Shown one piece after another: positions 7,143-15,026 of a DNA stretch of 16,804 bases (positions are counted from its first letter, which is position 1; every line of letters begins with the position of its first letter). Made by a program: the position numbers and the translations under genes. The notes beneath the pieces were generated by a model, which was not told the DNA's origin, searched no databases, and was given only the letters and a program-made list of their open reading frames with translations. Origin of the DNA: SIG299 sp045593825 (GTDB lineage Bacteria > Bacillota > Clostridia > Lachnospirales > Lachnospiraceae); contig JAZNXI010000065.1 of the NCBI GenBank assembly GCA_045593825.1, positions 1 to 16,804 of the forward strand, in the 5' to 3' direction.

Positions 7143-8680
7143 AGTGTTTCTAAAACCTCCAACCACCGTTTCTCAATTTTGTCGTTCAAGAACCGTTCTG
7201 CAATCTGATAGGAATGTTCTTGGTATTTGCGAAGCATATCTTCATCCGAAAATACTTCTACAATACATTTTGCCATATCCGAAATGATTTCATTTATTCT
7301 TTCCTGATTACCAATATCCTCCGGTGAAAATTTAATTAATCTTCCGTTCTTTCCATCCTCAATAAATAACCGGTTACCATATCGTGCATCTAAACCAATT
7401 ACAGCATTTCCGGAGCCAATAGCCTCCATCACAGATAGCCCTAAGGTTTCGAATACAGATGCAGAAATGTATACCTCATAGTCCTTATATACTTCACGCA
7501 CATCACAGTGTCCCATGAAATGAATATAATCCTCTGCGTCGTGCTGATGAACAAGATTTTTTAAATAGGAACTATGTTTTCCGTCCCCATAAATATCCAA
7601 TGTAAGTTCCGGAAGCATCTTTCTGGCTGCTATAACACTTTCAATTACCCATTCCACTTTTTTACTTGGAACCAATCTGGACACCGTTGCTAAAGAAAAC
7701 GGCTTTCTATCCTTGTTATTTATGCCGACTGCAGCAAGACCTCCCGCAGGAACCACTTCTATTCTTGGTACATTCTTTGAAAATTCCTGCAGTTTTTCCT
7801 GCACATCCCTTTTTTGTTCCTCTGTGGAAACAACCATTACATCAATTTTTTCCGAATACTTGAACCAATAATAATATTCTCTGTTCATATACAAAGAACC
7901 TGTATCTTCTCCACGTTCAAAATAATGTCCCGAATGAAATACCACTACTTTTTTTGCTTGTTCCCCATATTGAAACAATGGTTGCACATAGGAGTTGAAA
8001 GACGGACGTTCTAAAAAGACAATATCTTTCTCCGATAATTTCAAGGCCTGAATAAATTTATTGAACCACTGGGTTTTACTATAGCTTTGTCCATCCGGAT
8101 ATACATATAATTCTTCCCCGTTTATATCATATAAGCACTCATATACAATGTTGCCCTCTTTATCAACAAAGGATGTTTTTACCTTCTTAGCATACTTGCT
8201 TCCATCCTGTTTTTCCGCTGTTACAAAATAATCTCTATAAAGCAACCTCTCGCCATACCACTCCGTTGAAATAAGCTTTCCATTGTTATGGTAATAGGAA
8301 ATCTGATAAAAAAATTCTTTCTGCTCCTTTCTCTCTATGGAAACCATTAATTGGTTTCCCTGATATAACCTCAAACTGTTTCCGATTTCTACAGTCTTGC
8401 TTATATGAAATCTATCTATCAGTTCTTGTAGCTTATCAGACACCTTACTGTTTCCGGCCAGATTATAATTATCTGTCATAAAAAGTTGGGCACAAAGCAT
8501 TTCCTCTATACGAATTCCCATATTGTGATAAACAACAAGCTCACGATACGTAGGAACCGTATCGAATATATATTTTACATCATAGTCCGCTTTTCTGAAA
8601 TAATGGCTTCTGTCCCCTTGGGCAGTATCAAGACCACTGATATAATATCCCACTAAAAGATTAAACACATATATCGCCAT
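7139..8680 (-). CDS. Divergent GtfA-like glycosyltransferase (second paralogue in the locus)
   Basis: This 513-residue GT-B glycosyltransferase is clearly homologous to the downstream gtfA but strongly diverged. The C-terminal donor half is preserved: SRLVPSK with R335 and K340, YGDG (364-367), EX7E as E411-E419 (ETLGLSVME), then ARYGNRLFIEDGKNG (432-446) like ARYGN/VRYGNQNFVDQGKNG types in GtfA. The acceptor half differs: the glycine loop GIGWASSGVEYAQAYRA is replaced by LVGYYISGLDTAQGDRS (9-25), and the HADHF site becomes HSGHYF (249-254). A beta-sheet add-on region lies at about 90-215. This pattern suggests an active UDP-sugar enzyme with a different acceptor, perhaps adding a second sugar or glycosylating another protein. 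ATG at 8678-8680 has GAGAGGA 5 bases upstream. It overlaps the preceding add-on-domain gene by 20 bases and the next gene by 4, so it belongs to the operon. The family is firm; the substrate is unknown. Confidence 0.85.
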   Translation of the reverse strand: MAIYVFNLLVGYYISGLDTAQGDRSHYFRKADYDVKYIFDTVPTYRELVVYHNMGIRIEEMLCAQLFMTDNYNLAGNSKVSDKLQELIDRFHISKTVEIGNSLRLYQGNQLMVSIERKEQKEFFYQISYYHNNGKLISTEWYGERLLYRDYFVTAEKQDGSKYAKKVKTSFVDKEGNIVYECLYDINGEELYVYPDGQSYSKTQWFNKFIQALKLSEKDIVFLERPSFNSYVQPLFQYGEQAKKVVVFHSGHYFERGEDTGSLYMNREYYYWFKYSEKIDVMVVSTEEQKRDVQEKLQEFSKNVPRIEVVPAGGLAAVGINNKDRKPFSLATVSRLVPSKKVEWVIESVIAARKMLPELTLDIYGDGKHSSYLKNLVHQHDAEDYIHFMGHCDVREVYKDYEVYISASVFETLGLSVMEAIGSGNAVIGLDARYGNRLFIEDGKNGRLIKFSPEDIGNQERINEIISDMAKCIVEVFSDEDMLRKYQEHSYQIAERFLNDKIEKRWLEVLETL

Positions 8681-9137
8681 CGTTTTCCTCTCTTATCTTT
8701 TTTTCCAAAGCAGCCTCCGTTTCAAACATTGCCGTCACATGCCCCTGTTCAAACAAAGTAACCACACCGTTGCTGGAATTTTTACTGGCTACAAGCTTAT
8801 GCTGTGATGTATAATACTCCTTCATCCGGCTGGTTCCATCTGAATTAAAATACTCCGTACAATAGACATAGCCATATCGGTTATAGTAATCTGTTTTATA
8901 TACAACTCCTGCACTCGTATTCCATTCCACTCTTTGTACAAAACGTTTTTCTATAGGAGGTTTAAAAAATATGGTTGCCTTTTTTTCACCCATATTTACC
9001 ACTGCACCATGATATCCATCCACACGGATGTCCCAATATTCCGGCACAGGCAAAAAAACATAATATAAATCTTTTTCCTTCAGCGGTTGTAATTCATGCT
9101 GTCTGATAAGATATTCATATATTAATTCCGTTTCCAT
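8661..9137 (-). CDS. Stand-alone GtfB-type add-on beta-sheet domain protein (truncated GtfB-like)
   Basis: This 158-residue protein aligns by eye with residues about 48-205 of the full GtfB in the same operon. Shared landmarks are VPEYWDI (31-37 versus VPEYWEI), EKKATIFFKPP (51-61 versus ERAKIFYSEP), QRVEW (68-72), YYNRYG (84-89 versus HYNRYG) and YFNSDG (96-101). The whole GT-B catalytic body and most of the N-terminal Rossmann part are absent, so it should not be an enzyme. In known GtfA-GtfB complexes this domain forms the subunit interface, so a likely role is partner or chaperone of the divergent GtfA encoded next. The ATG at 9135-9137 is chosen with GGGAGG 9 bases upstream (overlapping the secA2 stop); an ATG at 9144-9146 abuts the ribosome site. 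The frame is clean and tightly packed, which argues against a decaying pseudogene, although an ancestral truncation is clear. Confidence 0.75.
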   Translation of the reverse strand: METELIYEYLIRQHELQPLKEKDLYYVFLPVPEYWDIRVDGYHGAVVNMGEKKATIFFKPPIEKRFVQRVEWNTSAGVVYKTDYYNRYGYVYCTEYFNSDGTSRMKEYYTSQHKLVASKNSSNGVVTLFEQGHVTAMFETEAALEKKIREENDGDICV

Positions 9138-9151
9138 CAGTAACATCCTCC

Positions 9152-11488
9152 CTACGGATACAGTATTTTCATTTTTCCTTCTTTATCCCATGAAACAGTA
9201 CTGAGCAAAATATTACGAATCATATTTCTTTTAATGTTTTTCTCCATCTTTTGAAATGACATCAGTGCTTCCTTTTGATATTCATATATCGGATTTCTCT
9301 GCGCAGTGGAACGTCCGGCTACGGCATACTGCAGTTGCTGTAAGTAATCCACCTGTTCAATCCAGGCTTCGTCAATAGCCTGCAAGGTCGCAACTCTCAT
9401 AAATTCACCCATGACTCCTACACCGCCAAGTTTACTTTCCTGCTCCTTTAAACCTGCAACAACCAAGTCTCTGAGATAGCGAAATATCTGTTTTTTATCT
9501 GTACAAGAACACTCGTCAAGTTGCTTATCCAAGCGGTAAGATAAATTATCCAGTATATACCTTCTTACTGCCTGCTCAGTCAATTTATTTTCAGCATTCA
9601 AAAAATCCCTGATATTATCGCTTGCAACTTGAAGAATTGTCTTCATTTCCAGTTCCTCACCATCCATTATACAATCTCTGGTAGCATAAATCAGTGAACG
9701 CTGACGTTGCAACACATGATCGTAATCCATGGCCATCTGTCTGGAAGTTATGGATTTTTCTTCATTTAGTTTCTGTGCTGTATTTATCAATTTTTTGATT
9801 TTTTTCTTTCCGATTCTTAAATCCTTTTTCTCATATTTTTCTTTTTTAAGCACGCCGCTGTTTTTTACAACTTCATCCTCCAAAGAAACAAAGAATCTAC
9901 TAAAACCGGGATCGCCCTGACGTCCGGCACGTCCCCTTGCCTGGCGTTCCTGGCGTGTATTTACCATTCTTCCAATACCAATAACAGCAAGACCACCCAG
10001 TTCTTTTACGCCCTTTCCCAGTCGGATATCTGTACCTCGCCCTGCCATACCGGTAGCGACTGTTACCGCGTTTAACTGACCTGCCTCTTTAATGATTTCC
10101 GCCTCCCAAAAGGCATTGTTTGCATTTAACACACTATGTGGAATCTGCATTTCCATTAACAATTTAGAAACAAGTTCTGTTTCCCCAATAGTAGAAACTA
10201 CAACAAGTACCGGTTGTCCGGTGGCATGAGTATCCGCAATAGTATTCATCGCTGCTGTTATCTGCTGTCTGTTATTTTTAAAATAAAAATCAGTTAAATC
10301 TTTTCTCTTTAACGGACGATTCGGTGGTATTACCACCATTTTTACACCATACAAACAACGCAGTTCTTCTGCTGCATCAGAAATAGTTCCACTCATTCCG
10401 GACATTTTAGGAAACAGTCGGAATAAGTTCTGATAAGTAATGGACGCCATGGAACGGTTTTCCCTGGATACCTCCAGTTTCTCCTTCTGTTCAATAGCCT
10501 GATGTTGTCCACCACGCAGCTTTACTCCGGACATTGCACGCCCGGAGCCGTTATCCAAAAGTTGTAACTCCTGTTTATTGTTTACAACATAATCCTTTTC
10601 TGCTTCAAACAAAACATGTGCCCTGAGAGCCAGTATCACATGCCGGTTAATTTCAAAAAATTCTTCTCCATAGAAATTATCAATACGGAAATAGTTCTCT
10701 GCGTATCGGATTCCTTCTTCCGTCAACCACACCTTCTGGTCTTCTTTTTTATAATCCCGTCCTTCTACAAGTGTAGTAATAAAAAAATCTGCCATTTCAT
10801 ATAAATTTGACTGTACTCTTGGTGAACCCGAGATAACCAACGGGGTTTGAGCACTATCTAGTAAAACGGAATCTGCCTCATCCAAAATACAATAGTATAA
10901 TTCCCGTAAAAAACGATCCTCCGCCGAAGTAACCAAATTATTTAACAAATAATCAAATCCAAAGGTTCCATGGGTAGTATACACAATATCTGCTGCATAC
11001 ACTTTTTTCTTATCTTCATTTGAAAACTGTTCCTCTTCTCTTGCCCGGACACCCGCAGCTATGGTAAGCCCCATAAAGTTATATACCTGTCCCATTTCCT
11101 CAGCATCACGCAGCACGAGATAAGAATTGCTGGTCATTAATATGGTACTCTTTCCGGTTAAAGCATTTAAATAAAGAGGCATGGTTGCCACCAGCGTTTT
11201 TCCTTCACCGGTATTCATTTCCACTAATTTTCCCTGATGCATTGCAATAGCACCAAGTACCTGCACGTCATACGGTGCTTTCCCCAGAATCCGGTAATCC
11301 GCCTCACAAACAGCCGCATAAGCCTCCGGCAGCAAAGAATCCAAACTTTCTCCCCTGCTAAGGCGTTCTTTAAACTGTATCGTTAAGCCGGAAAGCTCTG
11401 CATCTGACAGGGATGCCATATATTCCTTATAGCTTTTTACTTTTTTTAATTCTCTTTTTAGTTTTCTTATTGTTTTCTTCTGTCCCAT
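9152..11488 (-). CDS. secA2: Accessory Sec translocation ATPase SecA2
   Basis: This 778-residue ATPase motor drives export of the glycosylated serine-rich protein through SecY2. NBD1 has Q76 in YDVQVLGA, the Walker A MNTGEGKT (91-98), TTHGTFGFDYL (171-181) and the Walker B ILDEADSVLLDSAQTPLVISG region (201-221, with DEAD 203-206). NBD2 contains GMAGRGTDIRLG and the arginine-finger region QARGRAGRQGDPG. The length is that of accessory SecA2 (about 780-800); the C-terminal zinc-binding SecB motif of housekeeping SecA is absent, as expected. The N-terminus is lysine/arginine-rich (MGQKKTIRKLKRELKKVK). ATG at 11486-11488 has AGGAAG six bases upstream and lies inside the asp3 frame (62-base overlap). 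Position between asp3 and the gtf genes matches the conserved accessory Sec order. Confidence 0.95.
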   Translation of the reverse strand: MGQKKTIRKLKRELKKVKSYKEYMASLSDAELSGLTIQFKERLSRGESLDSLLPEAYAAVCEADYRILGKAPYDVQVLGAIAMHQGKLVEMNTGEGKTLVATMPLYLNALTGKSTILMTSNSYLVLRDAEEMGQVYNFMGLTIAAGVRAREEEQFSNEDKKKVYAADIVYTTHGTFGFDYLLNNLVTSAEDRFLRELYYCILDEADSVLLDSAQTPLVISGSPRVQSNLYEMADFFITTLVEGRDYKKEDQKVWLTEEGIRYAENYFRIDNFYGEEFFEINRHVILALRAHVLFEAEKDYVVNNKQELQLLDNGSGRAMSGVKLRGGQHQAIEQKEKLEVSRENRSMASITYQNLFRLFPKMSGMSGTISDAAEELRCLYGVKMVVIPPNRPLKRKDLTDFYFKNNRQQITAAMNTIADTHATGQPVLVVVSTIGETELVSKLLMEMQIPHSVLNANNAFWEAEIIKEAGQLNAVTVATGMAGRGTDIRLGKGVKELGGLAVIGIGRMVNTRQERQARGRAGRQGDPGFSRFFVSLEDEVVKNSGVLKKEKYEKKDLRIGKKKIKKLINTAQKLNEEKSITSRQMAMDYDHVLQRQRSLIYATRDCIMDGEELEMKTILQVASDNIRDFLNAENKLTEQAVRRYILDNLSYRLDKQLDECSCTDKKQIFRYLRDLVVAGLKEQESKLGGVGVMGEFMRVATLQAIDEAWIEQVDYLQQLQYAVAGRSTAQRNPIYEYQKEALMSFQKMEKNIKRNMIRNILLSTVSWDKEGKMKILYP

Positions 11489-11921
11489 GAAGCACTTCCT
11501 GTATTATAACCGAATGAAAATGAAAACTTTTAACACCACCATTCAACAGTTGCAGGCGGTAACTGTAGGTTTTTAACGGACACCGGAATCTGGTTTCCTT
11601 GTCCCTTAATGTAAGAGTCCCTGCCTCCACTCCGTATCTGTCATAGTAAACCAGACGTCCAAGACAGGTTTCGTTTTCCCCTGTGTCAATATTAAGCGTA
11701 ATCTGATATTCCGTTTCTCCATCAATAATCGGTAATGTCGGCTCAATTTTCTGCATCTGGAAATTTGTTTGGGAATACCACTGTTTTATAACTGTTCCCG
11801 GCGGCATCAACAGATTTTGAAATTCCACATCATCCTTTTTATGAAAGATAATTTTAGAACCATACAAATAAGTATCAGAAGCATATTCACTCCAGTATAC
11901 CGTCCACTTTTCTCCCAGCAT
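11427..11921 (-). CDS. asp3: Accessory Sec system protein Asp3
   Basis: This 164-residue cytoplasmic export chaperone forms, with Asp1 and Asp2, the complex that binds the glycosylated adhesin and SecA2. Recognisable segments are YWSEYASDTYLYGSKIIF (9-26), LLMPPGTVIKQWYSQTNFQ (37-55) and a C-terminal beta-rich part with LGRLVYYDRYG (87-97); the fold in relatives resembles a carbohydrate-binding module. The last 20 residues are lysine-rich (NKKTKKRIKKSKKL at 151-164) and are encoded in the stretch shared with the secA2 start. The ATG at 11919-11921 shares one base with the asp2 TAA stop (TAATG), with AAAGGCGG just upstream, indicating translational coupling. A TTG seven codons upstream is less likely. 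It should be non-enzymatic. Confidence 0.9.
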   Translation of the reverse strand: MLGEKWTVYWSEYASDTYLYGSKIIFHKKDDVEFQNLLMPPGTVIKQWYSQTNFQMQKIEPTLPIIDGETEYQITLNIDTGENETCLGRLVYYDRYGVEAGTLTLRDKETRFRCPLKTYSYRLQLLNGGVKSFHFHSVIIQEVLHGTEENNKKTKKRIKKSKKL

Positions 11922-13435
11922 TATTTGTCCGCCTTTCTGCAAAAATCTTCCCTAAGTATCATATCATACTGATTCTTAAACCAGGCGTTAATAGCAAATG
12001 ACTCATCATTATGTCTTCCATGAATTCCCTTTCCATACACCATAACACCATTAGATTTTAAATGACTTAAAAGCATATTATATGCCGTGGAATCGTAATC
12101 ATCCTCTATCATGTAAGACACCACGAATCTGGACTTACCCCAATCCACAGCGTCAAATTTATCCCAAAACCGGTTATTTAAACGTTTCACTGCCATCGCA
12201 TCACTTCCACCGGAAATAAACTCCAAAACATCCAGTGAAGTAGGAAAACCTCCCGGACGATGCAGACGTTCATTCTCCGCCACGTCGCCGATACTTGCCA
12301 ATGGTTTACCTAAAATCATTGCGTAAGGCCGGATATCACAGCCGTAATACATGGCACCAAAGGTTCCCATGGAAAGTCCTGATAAAATCACTTGATCTTC
12401 ATTAAAACCAAGTTTCTTCATATGCTTACGAATTATATCCACCATTGCTTTTTCATACTCATCAGAACCCATATAAAAGCTTCCGCCATGCAATCTTGGT
12501 TCTCCAATCAAAAGAAACGGACAGCCCATTTTCCGCATCATATAGTAGCCTTCAAAGCCTTGTTGTGTCTTGTATCCGGAAAAATAAACATTCAAAGGCG
12601 GTTTTAAATCACCGGGATCAAAATAATAAAAAATCTCTTCTTTTTCTGAAGTCACATAGCGCTGTCCACCCGGCAAAAACAATCCATGCCCCCTTCTGGA
12701 ATAACGATCATTCAATGCGATAATTTGTAATTTTCCCTGTCCTTTTGCCAAGAGGGAAACAAACACTGGACCCGTTGCAAGCTGATTGTCCAAAATTACG
12801 ATATCATCCAGTTCCTGTTCCGTAAAGTACCATGTCTGCTGCACCTGCGAAATAGAACCTCTTACAAACTGTGTAACAGAAAGAGCAATCTCCACCTGAG
12901 GGTCTTTTTTGTATTCCAGCCAAAGCTCAATAGCTTGACCCTCCATAATCGGAATATTGTTCCTCCAGTAGGCGATCTGGCTCAATTTCTCTCCAAAATT
13001 ACCTTCCACATTCACACTGTAATTGCCAATCCATTCTACACTTCCGGAAAATCCCTGGGCAATTGCAAGATTTTGAAATCTGAATTTTTCTCCGTATGGC
13101 TTTGGAAAATAATTTCTAACCTCTTTATCTAAAAAGTCCTGTACTTTTTCCAGAGCAAGGCGCTTCCCATTTTTTCGGGAATAATATTCCTGTAAACCAT
13201 CACTCCAAATCTCACGGTCCGTCACATACAATGTATACGCCTTAGTTGCCTGACAGAGCGGAATAATCTCTTCATCAAAAAGTACCCGGTCCACAAAAAC
13301 AAGGTCATAAGGAGACCTCGGCACCTCAGAAAATACATCCACATAAGTAAAATCCACGTATTCCGGAATCTTATAGCATTTTCTCCAATCTTCAGTTCCC
13401 AGTTGTAATACCCGAATCACGTCCGACAAAGTCAA
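11921..13435 (-). CDS. asp2: Accessory Sec system protein Asp2 (putative GlcNAc O-acetyltransferase)
   Basis: This protein of about 504 residues is needed for export and, in S. gordonii, acetylates GlcNAc on the adhesin. The N-terminus IRVLQLGTEDW (7-17) is typical. After a beta-rich middle (about 115-290), the C-terminal alpha/beta-hydrolase domain contains GLSMG (353-357) with Ser355, an acidic stretch EDDYD (444-448), and GRHND (473-477) with His475. The Ser-to-His distance, 120 residues, equals that of the S. gordonii triad (S362-E452-H482), and Glu444/Asp445 sits near the acidic position, so catalytic competence is likely. The start is uncertain: TTG at 13435 has AGAGG only three bases upstream, while GTG at 13420 gives a start typical of relatives (M-IRVLQLG). 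Either way the gene overlaps the end of asp1, and it joins asp3 by TAATG. Confidence 0.93.
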   Translation of the reverse strand: MTLSDVIRVLQLGTEDWRKCYKIPEYVDFTYVDVFSEVPRSPYDLVFVDRVLFDEEIIPLCQATKAYTLYVTDREIWSDGLQEYYSRKNGKRLALEKVQDFLDKEVRNYFPKPYGEKFRFQNLAIAQGFSGSVEWIGNYSVNVEGNFGEKLSQIAYWRNNIPIMEGQAIELWLEYKKDPQVEIALSVTQFVRGSISQVQQTWYFTEQELDDIVILDNQLATGPVFVSLLAKGQGKLQIIALNDRYSRRGHGLFLPGGQRYVTSEKEEIFYYFDPGDLKPPLNVYFSGYKTQQGFEGYYMMRKMGCPFLLIGEPRLHGGSFYMGSDEYEKAMVDIIRKHMKKLGFNEDQVILSGLSMGTFGAMYYGCDIRPYAMILGKPLASIGDVAENERLHRPGGFPTSLDVLEFISGGSDAMAVKRLNNRFWDKFDAVDWGKSRFVVSYMIEDDYDSTAYNMLLSHLKSNGVMVYGKGIHGRHNDESFAINAWFKNQYDMILREDFCRKADK

Positions 13436-15017
13436 TAACCTCTTTCCATTTATCTATTAGTATATCTGTAGTATATTTTTTACTAAGTTCATACGCATAC
13501 ATCATTGCTTCATTCCAGTTTTTCAAGTCATCAAGATAATAAGCAACTGCGCCTCCGAGCATGGTGGAATTCTTTAGAATCAAGCCGTTATTTCCATCCT
13601 CAACAAATTGGGAATCCCGATATACAATTTGCGGAATACCCATGCTAATGCCCATAATACGCAAGTACAAATCGGCCGTTGTTCTCATATCTACTACAAC
13701 CCGCTGTTCCCTAATACATTTACTCACGGAAAGTTCATCCACACACTGCTCCACAAAAAAACGCACCGGAATGCTTTCTTCCCCATCCAGATAATTTTCT
13801 CTTATCTGATTTTGGTCCTGCACTTCTGCCCAGCCCTCTTCCATACCGGCTTTTTTTAAACACCGTCTGGTCTGCTCCAGCAATTGCCGCTTTCGCCCAA
13901 TATCCGCCATTCTGGTAAATAAATGAACCTGAGCATTGGCATTGGTGGAAAGATACTCGCCTAAGCGCAATATTACTTCTTCAAACCATGCCTCCTCCAT
14001 TCCATCTACCGGAACAAGAATTTTCTGTACATTGAGTTGCTGACTGATTCCCAAATCCACACGGGAATCGAATGGAGTAATGTCAGTAATGTTTGTTAGT
14101 TCACTTTCTACCCTGCGCTGAATTCGTTTTAATGTATCTTGTGAATCTGTAATGATATATTTTGCACGCCTTATCATCGGAAGCACCCGATCCATACAAT
14201 TTTTTATATCATATCTTTCACCGTAAAAGGATAATATCATTTTTTTATCCTTTAACGCCTCCTGCAACATATCATTATGCAAAGCATGAACTGCCACACA
14301 AAACATATCCTCTTTTTTTGTAAGCTTCAGATAGGAAATAAGGACCTCATGAATGATTTCATCTATGCTATCATAAGAATTTTTTTCAAACGTTTTTACC
14401 AATTCTTCTTCCTGATACTGCAAAAGATAGGTTGGACACTTTGGATTAACCTCTACATGCCCGTCCGAAAAGAATTCCCGAAGTTTCCATACACCGCTAT
14501 CTGTTAAATAATCCTGATAATACGGACTTTCTTTTTCGTATACAATAGTTCCGGAAACAAATCCCCTGTCATCATAAATATTTCTACGGTTCAGGAATCC
14601 GTTCTGGTAAATATCCACCTGAATCGGATTTCCGTCCTCTCCAAATTCTACCTGGGCATATTTTTCCCCTTGAAGCATAGCAACCATAGCAAAAGGAGAA
14701 TACACAAATTCAATATGCTCCGGCCAACTTAAATTGTGGAACGAAAACATACGAACCTTTTTTCTGCGAATCTCTTGTATTGCATCAAAACAAGACCAGT
14801 ACGGCGCATGAAATGCACTCTGTCGATGGAGAAAATGCCGAAAATTCGGTGCAAAGCTTAGGAGCAAAATTTGAAAAGGATATGCTCCGCTACGATGAAA
14901 CAGTTGAATATGCTTTACCGTATCATCAAACTCAGTTTTCATACGTCTGGAATACCAATACTGCTCACTTTCACACCACTTATTCTGTTGATACCAGGCA
15001 GGAATAAAATATAGCAT
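13392..15017 (-). CDS. asp1: Accessory Sec system protein Asp1
   Basis: This 541-residue protein is an essential part of the Asp1-Asp2-Asp3 export complex. The N-terminus MLYFIPAWYQ with a tryptophan-rich start, and NLSWPEHIEFVYSPFA (95-110), are family hallmarks. Relatives adopt a GT-B fold like GtfB but lack catalytic residues, with an add-on beta-sheet region here at about 105-200 (QVEFGEDGNPIQVDIYQNG, NIYDDRGFVSGTIVY). The C-terminal Rossmann half ends with IPQIVYRDSQFVEDGNNG and KNSTMLGGAVAYYLDDLKNWNEA, recalling the glycosyltransferase C-terminal domain. ATG at 15015-15017 has a perfect AGGAGG (15023-15028) that overlaps the secY2 stop codon, so the two are translationally linked. The role is structural or carbohydrate-binding by family knowledge. 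Confidence 0.93.
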   Translation of the reverse strand: MLYFIPAWYQQNKWCESEQYWYSRRMKTEFDDTVKHIQLFHRSGAYPFQILLLSFAPNFRHFLHRQSAFHAPYWSCFDAIQEIRRKKVRMFSFHNLSWPEHIEFVYSPFAMVAMLQGEKYAQVEFGEDGNPIQVDIYQNGFLNRRNIYDDRGFVSGTIVYEKESPYYQDYLTDSGVWKLREFFSDGHVEVNPKCPTYLLQYQEEELVKTFEKNSYDSIDEIIHEVLISYLKLTKKEDMFCVAVHALHNDMLQEALKDKKMILSFYGERYDIKNCMDRVLPMIRRAKYIITDSQDTLKRIQRRVESELTNITDITPFDSRVDLGISQQLNVQKILVPVDGMEEAWFEEVILRLGEYLSTNANAQVHLFTRMADIGRKRQLLEQTRRCLKKAGMEEGWAEVQDQNQIRENYLDGEESIPVRFFVEQCVDELSVSKCIREQRVVVDMRTTADLYLRIMGISMGIPQIVYRDSQFVEDGNNGLILKNSTMLGGAVAYYLDDLKNWNEAMMYAYELSKKYTTDILIDKWKEVIDFVGRDSGITTGN

Positions 15018-15026
15018 ATTGTCCTC

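Noticed and set aside
8661..9137. Calling the short GtfB-like gene a pseudogene
   Set aside because: It has a strong ribosome site, an uninterrupted domain-length frame and a coupled overlap with the next gene, and there is no remnant of the missing catalytic part. Truncation is ancestral but the product is probably made.
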